Of a DNA stretch of 64,000 nucleotides, positions 10,511 through 20,531 are shown in pieces (the stretch's first letter is position 1; each line of letters opens with the position of its first letter). The notes beneath the pieces were generated by a model. It saw nothing but the letters and a program-made list of their open reading frames with translations. It did not search any database and was not told where the DNA came from. Both the position numbers and the translations under genes were made by a program. The DNA lies in assembly GCA_951640165.1 (NCBI GenBank), contig OX621257.1:14953201-15017200 (forward strand), written 5' to 3'. Origin of the DNA: Pseudoips prasinana. Its lineage: Eukaryota > Arthropoda > Insecta > Lepidoptera > Nolidae.

Positions 10511-10850
10511 CCTCAGGTGTTGCAAATGCCATAAACTATAAAGGAACCGATCCTCACACCCTGGAACCTTCACGCCTTCGAATGGTACAATTTCAGAGAA
10601 ATTTATTCCCACGTACATGCCGTGTCATGGATTTCATTCCACACCTATGCGTTCGTGGGAGGATTGCATTCCACAGCTTATGCGTGCACGTTGTTAAAAC
10701 CTTGTCTGTTCGTGAAACCTTTGTTTTACCAAAAGATTGTAAATTCATTACCGAAAAAAGGGAAAATACAGTTTCCAAAGAGTTGGGGACGTGCGCCTGC
10801 TGCCTCAGGTGTTGCTAGCGCCATAGGCTATAAAGTAACCGATTAGGTAG
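10511..10850. repeat. LINE-like remnant bordered by a 41-bp direct repeat
   Basis: CCTCAGGTGTTGC...CCATAAACTATAAAGGAACC at 10511-10551 recurs with a few changes at 10803-10845. The minus-strand frame between them includes LWNAILPRTHRCGMKSMTRH, which resembles a LINE ORF2 tail ('LWN-x-LP'). This is a weak family call. Confidence 0.4.
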
Positions 10851-11485
10851 CGAGCCGTAAACATATTTACTGACATAGTCGCATAAAAACGGTTTAATGA
10901 ATGTATAAAATATCTTATTTATGATAACAATACATAAAATTCAGGTCTGAATGCAAATAAACCTTTTAATTACGCGATACGTTATGTTTAAGTTACATAG
11001 ATCGTGGTCACGAGCATGACCATTGTTGGTACTTTACCTACTTAGTAAAACTTGTATTTGATACGACCATCCATACCACATGGGTAAACAACATACACAA
11101 CGAAAATGCCTTCATCACAGCAGAGCTGTGCGTGTATGCAAGGGCTTATTAAACCGTAGTGTACCACTAAGCGTCACCACATATTTCCAGATAGGTCAGC
11201 TCCAAGCCACATATAATTATGTAGTATTTCACATATTTCATCTGAACTGTAGCGCCACGTAGCGGATTAATATGACGTTTTTAAATGCCATTAGACTGTT
11301 ATGTATTATTAAAACTGACGTAAGAGCTAACATTATGAAAAATATAACGGTTAAACACACGTTATTCATTTTATGTTGGATTCGGCCCACTCTTAAAAAG
11401 AAACCAAGAATTAATAGATAAATATCTAATATGTCTAATGTATCTAAATCTATAATATCTAAATCTATAATATAAAATATCTAAT
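10851..11485. other. Unassigned AT-rich stretch
   Basis: No recognisable gene or repeat. A short imperfect tandem of ATCTAAATCTATAAT lies near 11440-11490. Confidence 0.4.
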
Positions 11486-11489
11486 AATA

Positions 11490-11735
11490 AATATCTTGGG
11501 ATGACTACCACACACTACCATTATCCAAACTAGGCAGAGCCTGTACTCTGGAAACCAGACAACTGCGAAACATATTTATATATTTCCAATTACATAAATA
11601 TAGACAAATTACACCCCGACTCATGACAAAGCATCGTGTTCATCACACAAAGATTTGTCTCGGGTGGGAATTAACCTACGACCTCTGGCGTAACAGTCAC
11701 GGTCGCTAACCACCGGACCACAAGTCAGTCTGTTG
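11490..11735 (-). repeat. SINE-A copy, variant head
   Basis: It has the SINE-A 3' part (CAAACTAGGCAGAGCCTGTA) joined to a variant head whose minus-strand B box reads GGTTAATTCCC. The same head variant occurs at 29500-29910 and 47045-47215. Confidence 0.75.
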
Positions 11736-11739
11736 AATT

Positions 11740-11960
11740 TTTTTTTTTTGCCAATGTCACACAGATCATCCTAGCCCCAAACTAAGCAAAGCTTGTACTA
11801 TAGATAGATAAATACTTATATACATAGAAAACATCCATGACTCAGAAACAAATATTCGTGCTCATCACACAATATTTGTACTTACCGGGTTTCGAACCCA
11901 GGGCCACCAGCTTCGTAGGCAGGAGCACTACCAACTAGGCTACGGTGCCCGTCAATCAGT
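11740..11960 (-). repeat. SINE-B copy
   Basis: All SINE-B landmarks are on the minus strand, with head GTAGCCTAGTTGGTAGTGC and B box GGGTTCGAAACCC. It directly follows the SINE-A variant at 11490-11735, separated by a T-run that could be a tail. Confidence 0.85.
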
Positions 11961-12298
11961 TTGATTACAGTTATAGTTTTTACAGTATTATGATGATTTA
12001 GACTTGTACGGTTTTCCCTCTGGTGGGAATATTGACTTTACACCCTCGACTACTGTATTCTCTCGCACTAATTTAGTAATAAAATTATAACTTTGTTAGT
12101 AAACAGTTAATGTGGAATTAGGTGAATGGAAATCTCTGTTTTCCCAGATGGTGGTGTTAATTCCATTTCGGTTAAAATACGTTAACAACTAACATAAATT
12201 AGGATTAGGATTTGTAATATTAGAGTAATTGAACGTTTCTTAAAGTAGATTTTACATAATAAAATTACTTTATTGTATAGTCAGAGAATATTCTAGTA

Positions 12299-12433
12299 CA
12301 GATGCCAGCACATCAAGCTACCCCAATCTGTGAAACTTCCCCAATTGAAAGTGAACCTTATGCCTATGCAATAAAGTTGAAAATCTATAAAATATTTTTT
12401 TCAGATTGGGGTAGCTGGATGTACTTGCCTCTG
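12299..12433. mobile_element. MITE-J copy, TA-flanked, 135 bp
   Basis: It runs from CAGATGCCAGCACATCAAGC to a mirrored end ATGTACTTGCCTCTG, with TA on both sides (12297-12298, 12434-12435). Inside, both arms carry CTACCCCAATCTG. Further copies are at 22675, 60744 and, as a half, 55988. The TA duplication fits the Tc1/mariner group. Confidence 0.85.
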
Positions 12434-12469
12434 TACAATAATAATATTTCTTTAGCTTAATACTCACTA

Positions 12470-12610
12470 CCCAGTAGGCCTCTGACATGGTTTATTGACT
12501 GTTATCTAACAACTTCAACCGGGATGTACAGGTCCTTAGAAGCACGGAGATGTTAAGTAATGAAACTTATTTGATGGTCACCCATCTATAGACAGATCAT
12601 GTGTTACGTA
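12470..12610 (-). repeat. 5S-SINE fragment
   Basis: It retains CAGTAGGCCTCTGACATGG, a GTCCCGGTTG remnant and a degraded 5S-like region (TGGTCACCCATCTATAGAC). It is more diverged than the other copies. Confidence 0.65.
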
Positions 12611-12949
12611 CTTAACGTTACATTCCTGATAAAACAAAATTATATACCCGAGGGTAGTTATTGCGGAATTTAGGAACAATAGCTCGGGACATGTTTAAAT
12701 TGGAAGAACCTTTTAGCAAACGCCTGAAGTTATTTTGAAAATAAATAATAAGTTAATAGACTAGAGTATAGTAAGAACTTTCTCTCGTTCTCATAGCTAG
12801 CAAGTTTAGTAGGTACAATCGAAGATAAGTGGTTGCAATGAGCTCAGTTCTGGGCGTCGTCGTCGCCGTGCTTTAGCGGACATGTTTGGATGGCTGTCTC
12901 CGCCTAGACTCCATAAATGTCGCTCGGGCATTTAGATATTTCACAAGAT

Positions 12950-13212
12950 ATACAATTATTGCAAAACTGAAGTGGCAGTGGGCGGGGCATGGCCGTTGGG
13001 GCAGAAAGGTTCTTGAGTGGTGACCGCGAACCGGAAGACGCAGCGTGGGCAGGCCCCTACAAGATCGACCGATGATCTTGTGTAGGCCGCTGGAAACTGC
13101 TGGATGCAAATAGCGTAAGACTGGCAATTGTGGAGATCTTCGAAGGACACTTTGGTCCAGCAGTGGACGTCTTTCGGCTGATATGATGATGATGATGATG
13201 ATGATGAAGATA
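12950..13212 (+). pseudogene. LINE-R tail
   Basis: Coding text for AKLKWQWAGH, then GRWGRKVLEW and a frame-broken P-T-R-S-T region, is followed by the standard 3' UTR and an uninterrupted (GAT)n tail (13182-13206). It is 5'-truncated. Confidence 0.8.
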
Positions 13213-13464
13213 CAATTATTATCAACACTATCTAAGAATGTGGTCATTTTGTAAAATAATATTGCAAAATATCAGAACAAGTTTTCACTTACAAATAAAT
13301 AGGTGAAAAAAATCCTTGATCATTAATAAAATACTAAATTCGTTAAAAATGCTTCGGAATATTAATCTCAAGTAATACGTGAGGCACTTATTGTGTGTGT
13401 AGAGTGTACAACAGTTTGCAGATCTATCTAGGTCAACCACAGCCCTTGTGAATGAATGAATGAT

Positions 13465-13915
13465 TTTTTTTAATATATAATAGGATGGCAAACGAGCAAG
13501 TGGGTCACCTGGTGGTAAGTGATCACCGCCGCCCATGGACATTCGAAACACCTGAGGAGCTGCAAGTGCGTTGCCGCCCTTTAAGAATAGAATAGGCTCG
13601 CTTCTTGAAGGTTGCCATGTCATACTGAATCGGAAATACCTCCGCAGCTAATTGATTCCACAGAGTGGTAGCGCGCGGCAACAAGTTTCTTGTGAAACGC
13701 ACAGTGGTAGATGACCATTCATCCAGGTGATAAGGATGAAATTTCCACTTTTGGCGAGAGGGTCTGTGGCGGAATGTGGCGGCAGGTATAAGCTCGAACA
13801 ATTCCTCTGAACACTCTCCGTGATAATGCGGTAGAGGACACATAAAGACGCCACCTCTCTCCGCAGGGTAAGAGGATCAAACCAAATAGTGGGACTCCCG
13901 TCGTCAACGACCATT
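13465..13915 (-). pseudogene. LINE ORF2 C-terminus and 3' end on the minus strand
   Basis: Two overlapping minus-strand frames must be joined. The first (from 13914) reads [20 protein letters not shown] then LCVLYRI. The second (to about 13523) reads [20 protein letters not shown], then [20 protein letters not shown], and ends [12 protein letters not shown]. This is a typical lepidopteran LINE ORF2 tail, with a frameshift near 13830. The 3' UTR ends in an A-run on the minus strand (T-run near 13466). The palm domain is missing. Confidence 0.8.
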
Positions 13916-14389
13916 ATTAACTACTACAAGTACAATAAAAGTGACGAGTCGTTTATAAACTGTTATCGGCAAAATAATCTAGATTATCCTTATTTCTTAG
14001 TCTTATAAAAGACTAGCAGCTAATAAGTGATCTTATATTTGATAAAAGTTTCATTTACTGAATATACAATAAAGTTACTTTTTATAAAGTCAAATAATTT
14101 AAATTGAACCCATTTTTAACTATACTAAAAATATTCCCTACTTCAATACAGAAGAGCCGCAGTTATAATATAACTAAATTCATCCCTACAAATTTTAAAA
14201 GAATCCAAATTCTTAAGTAACAATAATCTTTATAGATAGATAAATATGTTTAAAACTTAATTGGAAGGACCTAGCCCTAGAAACATAGGGAATCTTAGTG
14301 CGAGGACTGGACTACGCTTAATTTTGTATTGATATTTCATTGCAAATAAACTGAAATTTGTTTTTATATTTAAACTTAAACTAGCCGTG
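13916..14389. other. Unassigned AT-rich stretch
   Basis: No gene or repeat recognised. Confidence 0.4.
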
Positions 14390-14575
14390 CGGTATCCAGC
14401 CCAGAATAAATAACAGGGCAACCCTATATCATCCCTTGGACGTCGTAAAAGGCGACTAAGGGATACATCAGGCAGTCGGGCAGCATCGCCTCCTGTGTAG
14501 AAGCCACCACCTAACCGCAATCACCAACTCGAATGCCAAGCGTGGTGACTACGCCAAACGCCTCCAAATAATAAT
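14390..14575 (+). repeat. LINE-tail-like repeat S
   Basis: It opens with CTAGCCGTGCGGTATCCAGC and contains GTCGTAAAAGGCGACTAAGG and GAATGCCAAGCGTGGTGACT. A diverged partial copy lies at 20248-20345, and a fragment near 10240. There is no coding potential. Confidence 0.6.
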
Positions 14576-14579
14576 AATA

Positions 14580-14742
14580 TCTCGGGACAGTGTCACACAG
14601 ATCATCCTAGCCCCAAACTAAGCAAAGCTTGCACTCTGGGTACCAGGCGACGATATACATACTTATATAGATAGATAAATACTTATATACATAGAAAACA
14701 TCCATGACTGAGAAACAAATATTCGAGCTCATCACACAAATA
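14580..14742 (-). repeat. SINE-B 3' part, head missing
   Basis: It carries GGGACAGTGTCACACAGATC, CCCAAACTAAGCAAAGCTTG and the ATCCATGACTGAGAAAC body, then stops before the tRNA-like head and runs into an (AAT)n stretch and the next copy. Confidence 0.85.
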
Positions 14743-14764
14743 ATAATAAGTAATAATAATAAAG

Positions 14765-15020
14765 TAATAATATCTGGGGACAATGTCACACAGATCATCC
14801 TAACCCCAAACTAAGCAAAGCTTGTACTATGGGTACCAGGCGACGATATACATATCTTCTTATATAGATAGATAAATACTTATATACATAGAAAACATCC
14901 ATGACTCAGAAACAAATATTCGTGCTCATCACACAAATATTTGCACTTACCGGGATTCGAACCCAGGACCACCAGCTTCGTAGGCAGGAGCACTACCAAC
15001 TAAGCTACGGTGACCGTCGA
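14765..15020 (-). repeat. SINE-B copy with head
   Basis: It is complete, with minus-strand head CACCGTAGCTTAGTTGGTAG and B box CCTGGGTTCGAATCCCGG. Together with 14580-14742 it forms a head-to-tail pair whose boundary is (AAT)n, so the first may derive from a longer or dimeric transcript. Confidence 0.9.
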
Positions 15021-15034
15021 TGAAAATAGCAACG

Positions 15035-15105
15035 TTATAGTAAGCTTTGGGGGCGGCCTATGTTCAGCAGTGGACGATATCAGACCGATGATGTGATAGA
15101 TATAA
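15035..15105 (+). repeat. LINE-R 3' end fragment
   Basis: Only the last 60-70 bp remain: TTTGGGGGCGGCCTATGTTC, AGCAGTGGACGATATC and a short GAT tail. Confidence 0.65.
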
Positions 15106-15186
15106 ACTGAAACTTAAAATTGGGTGTCAGATCATCAGTAAAATGTCTCTAGGCTTACTGTACTTATATTTATTTATTTTTATTTA

Positions 15187-15575
15187 TATCAGCTAAAAGA
15201 CATCCACTGCTGGAAAAAGGCCTCCCCCAAGGATCTCCACAACGGTCGCTCTTGCGCTATCGGCATCCAGCGGCTTCCCACGACCTTTGCAATATCATTG
15301 GTCCAACTTGTTGGGGCCTGCCCACGCTGAGTCTTCCGGTGCGTGGTCGCCACTCGAGAACCTTTCTGCCCCAGCGGCCATCAGTTCTACGAGCTATGTG
15401 CCCCACCCACTGCCACTTCAGTTTGGCAATTCTTTGGGCTATGTCGACTACCTACTTTGGTTTGCCTGCGGATTTCGAAGTTTATTATTCGATCATACAA
15501 GGATACTCCTAACATTGCTCTTTGGGTGACCTTGAGCCTTCTTATAAGGCCTATAGCATGGGAATACAAATTGCA
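15187..15575 (-). pseudogene. LINE-R tail, longest coding fragment
   Basis: On the minus strand the frame from 15569 reads GLIRRLKVTQRAMLGVSLYD then RIINFEIRRQTKV. After a frameshift it continues into WQWVGHIA-type and EWRPRT-type segments, then the standard 3' UTR (CAGCAGTGGATGTCTTTTAG). This is the region downstream of the reverse-transcriptase palm in RTE-like 'endonuclease-reverse transcriptase' proteins. It has no (GAT)n tail at its 3' side. Confidence 0.8.
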
Positions 15576-15984
15576 ATGCTTACTGACTCAAAATAACGCA
15601 GCACCTATTGCACGTAATTCCACGGCCGATGAATCTTCATGCGTAATAGCACGGCTTGTGCTGTCATTCAACTAATTTTACAACTATTGCATGTGCTAAG
15701 ATAAAGAAGAAAGCGCACGAGTGTAGATGTACCTATGGAGGAGCTCTGCGTAGGAATTTTCTATTTTCGAAAAGCGAAATCTATGATCTATTTCATTTGT
15801 ATGCCAAAAGATATGAAATTTAATTAATATAAGTTTCTTTACATTAATTGTCAAATAAGACAGGGTTATACACATCTGTTATCCACATTGGCAAGAGGGT
15901 AGATTAGAGGGTGAGTGACATCGCGGAATAGCTGTTATTTAGACGGCAGAGAAATTAAGGAATATTGGCGCTTCATAGATATAT

Positions 15985-16120
15985 AGATAGATAAACTCTT
16001 TATTGTACGCCAAAGGAATAACAAATAAAAAACACTAAAAACCTTAAAAGTATACAATGGGCGGTCTTATCACAAAATGTGATCTCTTCCAGACAACCAA
16101 GGTAAAGAGATTCATACAAA
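15985..16120 (-). repeat. LINE 3' UTR with polyadenylation signal
   Basis: Read on the minus strand it gives GGAAGAGATCACATTTTGTG, ATAAGACCGCCCATTGTA and GGCGTACAATAAAGAG, then a (CTAT)n tail. The same tail is at 22255 (+), 28755 (+) and 39300 (-). Confidence 0.7.
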
Positions 16121-16165
16121 TTTTATGACTAACATACCATTAAAGAGAAGAACTTTAACATTTGA

Positions 16166-16420
16166 GAGGCTCATAGTCAGATGATCTCACCGGTCTCTAA
16201 GTGATCAGCGAGGTTAAGCAACTAGGCTCGCGGTCAGTCCATAGATGGGTGACCGCCAAAGTTACATAATTTCTGAGCATGCCCGTGTTTCGGAGGGCAC
16301 TATAAGCTGTCGGTCCCGGTTGTAGACATTAGGCAATAATATTAAAGCCATGTCAGAGGCCTACTGGCCGGCTTGAACAACTCTGACACTAGATTAACTA
16401 CTGCTCATACGATAAGTATT
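16166..16420 (+). repeat. 5S-SINE copy
   Basis: The head TCACCGGTCTCTAAGTGATC, GAGGTTAAGCAACTAGGCTC, CGGTCAGTCCATAGATGGG, TGACCGCC aligns with the internal promoter half of 5S rRNA (box A, intermediate element, box C). The body (GGTCCCGGTTGTAGACATTA) ends in CATACGATAAG. Confidence 0.85.
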
Positions 16421-16804
16421 TGAAACGACCAAGAAAACGCCTTGTTGACTCCACAAATGTATCGGTAATATTTGAGAAATTTGATATTACTATAACAAAA
16501 TATTTACCTTAGCAACTCCCGCTAAAGGATAATTTCTATAGAAATATGTAAGTATACAAAAGTGTTTGATATTATTATTTGAACGCAGGTTCGCGGAATG
16601 CTTTGACTTTGATACGGAAGCTTATAAAGTACCTCAAATTTTCCGCTTCATATATTAAAATAAATATCACATGTTTTCCGTTTAAAATATTATACATAAC
16701 TTCCATTAATGCTTCCATCGCCTGCGGGGAATTCAACAATTACACCTTACAACAAGGTTAGCGCCCATAAAGCATGGAACTTTGTCTTATTAAGTTATTA
16801 CATC

Positions 16805-17077
16805 GTTAGTATACGAATGGAGCCAAGCTGAAGTGGCAGTGGGCAGGGCATATAGCTCGTAGAGCCGACGGCCGCTGGGGCAGAAATATTCTCGAGTGAC
16901 GACCACGAACCGGAAAACGCAGCGTGGGCAGGCCCCTACAAGGTGGACCGATCATCATGTCGCTGGAAGTTGCTGGATGCGGATACCGCAAGACCAGTAA
17001 TGTGGAGATCTTTGGAGAAGGCCTTTGTCCAGCAGTGGGCGTCTTTCGGCTGATATGATGATGATGATGATGATAGA
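16805..17077 (+). pseudogene. LINE-R tail interrupted at its 3' tail by mariner
   Basis: It has the standard AKLKWQWAGH-type coding remnant, 3' UTR and (GAT)n tail at 17055-17072. The mariner starts 8 bp beyond the last GAT. The unit is the first of three similar tails (see 18374-18640 and 18641-18850). Confidence 0.8.
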
Positions 17078-17079
17078 TA

Positions 17080-18371
17080 CGAGGGTGCGTTTTTAAGTTC
17101 GCGGAATGGGGGGGAGGGGATAATAATAGGTCATTATCGGGATGGCCACGACTTCAGCCACTCAATATTAGTATAAATACCAAGTTTTATCTTAATTGGA
17201 TCATTAGTCTCTGAACTATCGTCAAGCAAACAACTCAATCGGGAAGAAAGTGTGAATTATGGAAAAAATCGAGTACCGTGCCGTAATAAAGTTCCTTACC
17301 AAGCAAGGAAAGTCAGTTCAAAATATACTGGAAGAGATGGAATCCGTTTACGGGGACTCTTGCCCGGGTAAAACCATGGTTTACAAGTGGCACAGTCTCT
17401 TTAAACAAGGCAGGACCTCACTTGAAGACGACCCTCGGCCCGGACGGTCACCCGAGGTGACTACTCCGGAAATCATTAAAAAAGTCGAAAAAATTATATT
17501 GGAAGATGCCAGACTAAAGAAGAAACAGCTTGCAGAAATGGTTGGAGTATCGGATACGACAATTTTCAAAATTCTACATGATCATCTTGGCATGACAAAG
17601 GTCAGTGCAAGATGGGTGCCAAGAATGCTCACGCCGCCTCAAAAACAACGCCGCGTGGAGTGTTCTCGCACGTTTTTGGACCTCTGTAACGAAGATAAGG
17701 ATGGACTTTTAAGTCGAATTGTTACTGGAGATGAAACTTGGGTTCATCATTATGAACCTGAGTCGAAACAGGACTCTATGCAGTGGCACAAAAAAGGCAC
17801 ACCACCACCCAAGAAGTTTAAAGTGTCACAATCGGCTGGAAAAATCATGGCAACAGTGTTTTGGGATTCGGAAGGGATACTGTTGATCGATTATAAAGAT
17901 AAAGGCGTTTCTATAACCGGACAATACTACGCTTCCATCCTCGAGAGGTTAAAAGAAAGCATTAAAGAAAAAAGGAGGGGAAAATTAACCAAAGGTGTCC
18001 TTCTACACGACAACGCGCCAGTTCACAAGAGCCGTGTTGCTTTGGCTGCCCTGCATAACGTGGGCTTCGATATTTTAGATCATCCACCCTACAGCCCAGA
18101 CCTGGCTCCCAGTGATTACTACCTCTTTCCAAAACTCAAAAAAGAACTTCGTGGGAAGAAATTTTCTACTGATGGAGAAGTGAAGGACGCGGTTTGAGCC
18201 TATTTTTCGGACAAAGACAAAACATTTTTTTATGAAGGTATACATAAGCTAATTGAAAGATCTGAAAAATGTATAAGGGTAGCAGGTGAATATATTGAAA
18301 AAGAAAAATAATTTTGTATTTTTATTTACACTTCTTACCCTCCATTCCGCGAACTTAAAAACGCCCCCTCG
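17080..18371 (+). mobile_element. Near-complete mariner transposon, 1292 bp
   Basis: Inverted repeats of about 30 bp are visible: left CGAGGGTGCGTTTTTAAGTT at 17080, right (reverse complement) CGAGGGGGCGTTTTTAAGTT ending at 18371. Each continues as CGCGGAATGG. TA flanks both sides (17078-17079, 18372-18373). The length matches full mariners (about 1.3 kb). It carries one transposase frame with a single in-frame stop. One mismatch between the two 20-bp end stretches suggests a fairly young copy. Confidence 0.95.
17259..18311 (+). pseudogene. Mariner transposase (D,D34D), one premature stop
   Basis: The transposase cuts and rejoins the element at TA sites, acting in the nucleus as a dimer on the inverted repeats. 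From ATG 17259 the frame runs 312 codons to TGA at 18195. It then continues in the same frame (AYFSDKDKTFFYEGIHKLIE) to TAA at 18309-18311, 350 codons in all, normal for mariner. The N-terminal half (about residues 1-115) is the paired helix-turn-helix DNA-binding region (KTMVYKWHSLFKQGRTSLED). The catalytic residues are visible: first D in VTGDETWVHH, second in LLHDNAPVH, third in SPDLAPSDYYLFPKLK. Exactly 34 residues separate the last two. The stop removes about 37 C-terminal residues, so activity is doubtful. The 5' leader is 179 bp. Confidence 0.95.
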
Positions 18372-18373
18372 TA

Positions 18374-18640
18374 AAAGTTGTGTGGTTTTCGGCCTAGGAA
18401 GAATAACAGGGCCAACCATACAAACATACATAAGGTTCTCGAGGGTTCTTGAGTGGCGACCACGAACCGGAAGACGCAGCGTGGTCAGGCCCCCTACAAG
18501 ATGGACCGATGATCTTGTGCGGGTCGCTGGAAACTGCTGGATGTGAATAGCGCAAGACCGGCAATTGTGGAGATCTTTGGGGGAGGCCTTTCTCCAGCAG
18601 TGGACGTCTTTCGGCTGATATGATGATGATGATGTTGACA
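18374..18640 (+). pseudogene. LINE-R tail, second tandem unit
   Basis: After AAAAGTTGTGTGGTTTTCGG the frame reads FSRVLEWRPRTGRRSVVRPP then RWTDDLVRVAGNCWM and stops at 18546. The 3' UTR and a (GAT)n run follow. The opening text recurs at the start of the next unit. Confidence 0.8.
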
Positions 18641-18850
18641 GATAAAAGTTGTGTGGTTCTCGGCCTAGAAAGAATAATAGGGCCAACCCATACCCATTAT
18701 ACCATACATAAGATTCTCGAGGGTTCTCGAGTGGCGACCACGAACCGGAAGACGCAGCGTGGGCAGGCCCCCTACAAGGTGGACCGGCTAGTGTGGAGAT
18801 CCTTGAGGGAGGTCTTTGTCTAGCAGTGGACGTCTTTCGGCTGATATGAA
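18641..18850 (+). pseudogene. LINE-R tail, third tandem unit, internally deleted
   Basis: It repeats AAAAGTTGTGTGGTTCTCGG, CCTAGAAAGAATAATAGGGC and the EWRPRT-type text, then lacks the segment for DDLVRVAG and ends GTGGACGTCTTTCGGCTGAT without a long GAT tail. Confidence 0.75.
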
Positions 18851-18852
18851 AC

Positions 18853-18893
18853 CGACGATACTTACGGTGTGTTATACCCCGTAAGTATCGTTA
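18853..18893. repeat. Short hairpin, 15-bp arms
   Basis: CGATACTTACGG and its mirror CCGTAAGTATCG, with further flanking pairing, lie directly at the end of the LINE-R unit with an 11-nt loop. Confidence 0.6.
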
Positions 18894-19028
18894 AAGCCGA
18901 CTAGGAGATACACCATGTATGATGATGATAATACGAATGGCGTGTTTAACTGCTCACAAGAAGACTTTCACTTCAGACTTCAGGTTAAAAGTATTCAATT
19001 TATTATAATTTTTCTAGTAAGAAACTAT

Positions 19029-19242
19029 CTCTGCAGACTACCGCCTAAGTCGCCGATCATTGTGATCGTGACTGGCGTTCAAATAGATAGTCGGCTTTTA
19101 TGAGCAAATGTGACGTCATAAATGGTCCGGAATCGATGTTCACCGTTTTGGCCACTGAACAAATGATTTAGTAATTTTTAATCTTCATCTATTTGACTGC
19201 GAATCACGATCACGATTCGCGAATTAGGCGTCAGCCCCCAGG
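19029..19242. mobile_element. MITE-M copy, degraded
   Basis: It shares CGCCTAAGTCGCCGATCAT, GGCGTTCAAATA and the core TGTGACGTCATAAATGGTCC with the better copy at 29576-29822 in opposite orientation. The ends (CTGCAGACTACCGCC and GGCGTCAGCCCCCAG) are eroded. Confidence 0.65.
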
Positions 19243-19539
19243 ACCTTAATATTTGGAAGGTGTTTTACACCTTAAAATTACACTTCAAGCTATAGATTTT
19301 GTGTCTGATATGTCACTAATAGTGCTGGATTGTCCTATTGGATAATGAGAGTGACGAAATAGAGACTGCATCAGGTTTCCGAGCACACACTCATGTATTG
19401 AACGGTGAACTCTAAAGCACTGTGCATGTGGTAATAGTTCAGTCTCAGTGAAGTATACTTGTATTGCTATTGAAACTTACTCTCAATATTCACTTCCTCT
19501 CATGAATGCTTGGTTGCAGTACTCATTGGCGACGTTTAT

Positions 19540-19635
19540 TTATTACTTTTGCACAAGATTGTACAGAGGCGGACTTAATGCCGAAGGCATTCTCTTCCAG
19601 TCGACCTTTGGGTGATGCAGAAATATTATTTGTTG
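19540..19635 (-). repeat. LINE 3' UTR fragment
   Basis: GTACAGAGGCGGACTTAATG, GCATTCTCTTCCAGTCGACC matches 28235-28300. Read on the minus strand it is a 3' end with GGCATTAAGTCCGCCTCTGT. Confidence 0.6.
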
Positions 19636-19689
19636 TAGTTTACTATCCGAAAATAAGATTTCACTTCTATCGTGTCGTTCAAACACATA

Positions 19690-19985
19690 TTTTTTAGGGT
19701 TCCGTAACTTAAGGGTAAAACGGGACCCTATTACTAAGACTTCGCTGTCTGTCTGTCCGTCTGTCACCAGCCTATATCTCATGAACTGTGATAGTTAGAC
19801 AGCTGACATTTTCACAGATGATGTATGCCGCTATAACAACAAATACTAAAAAACAAAATAACATAAATATTAAAGGGGGCTCCCATGCCACAAACGTGAA
19901 TTTTTCGTCTCCCACTTGGCTGGTTTTATAGATAATGGTACGGAACCCTTCGTGCGCGGGTCCGACTCGCACTTGGCCGGTTTTT
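19690..19985 (-). repeat. Repeat E, internally deleted copy
   Basis: It has the end TCCGACTCGCACTTGGCCGG on the right and GGGTTCCGTAACTTAAGGG on the left, so both ends of repeat E are present, but the body is different or shortened (CATATCTC-ATGAACTGTGATAG). Confidence 0.75.
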
Positions 19986-20247
19986 TATTACATATATAAC
20001 CAAATCCTTGAATTAACCATTAATTTTGATGTTTCACATGTGCTGTGCATCCCATGCATGCCGGCTATTTTGATTGATGTTCGGGCTCAAAATAAAATAT
20101 ATTTATATTACTACACCTACACGAACTCTAGGTAGTTTATACTTATCACTTTTACTATCTCTCTGATAAGCCTATAACACGATCGGCTACCGTATTTATT
20201 AAGCTGATAACGCCAATATTGTTTAATAATATAATTAATATACACAT

Positions 20248-20345
20248 TAGCCGTGTGGTTTCCGGCACAGAAATGATAACAGAACCATATCATACCGTCC
20301 CATGATATTGTAAAACGCGACTAAAGGATGTATGTTCTGCTGTCT
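20248..20345 (+). repeat. Repeat S fragment
   Basis: TTAGCCGTGTGGTTTCCGGC and ATTGTAAAACGCGACTAAAG match the first half of 14390-14575. Confidence 0.6.
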
Positions 20346-20465
20346 GATAACCTAGTGTCCTCCATAATGTTAAGATTAAAAAAATATTGTTTATACTATA
20401 CTATGCACTTGCAGATGCCATAATATATTACGGGCTAGATATTTATCTTTGTTTTCTGACATTAC

Positions 20466-20470
<5 letters not shown>

Positions 20471-20529
<59 letters not shown>
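20471..20529. repeat. (AT)n microsatellite, about 29 units
   Basis: An uninterrupted AT dinucleotide run. Confidence 0.99.

Positions 20530-20531
<2 letters not shown>

Noticed and set aside
10582..10846. Overlapping open frames of 61-78 codons on both strands
   Set aside because: They overlap each other, lie between direct repeats and show at most a weak LINE-tail motif, so no gene is called.
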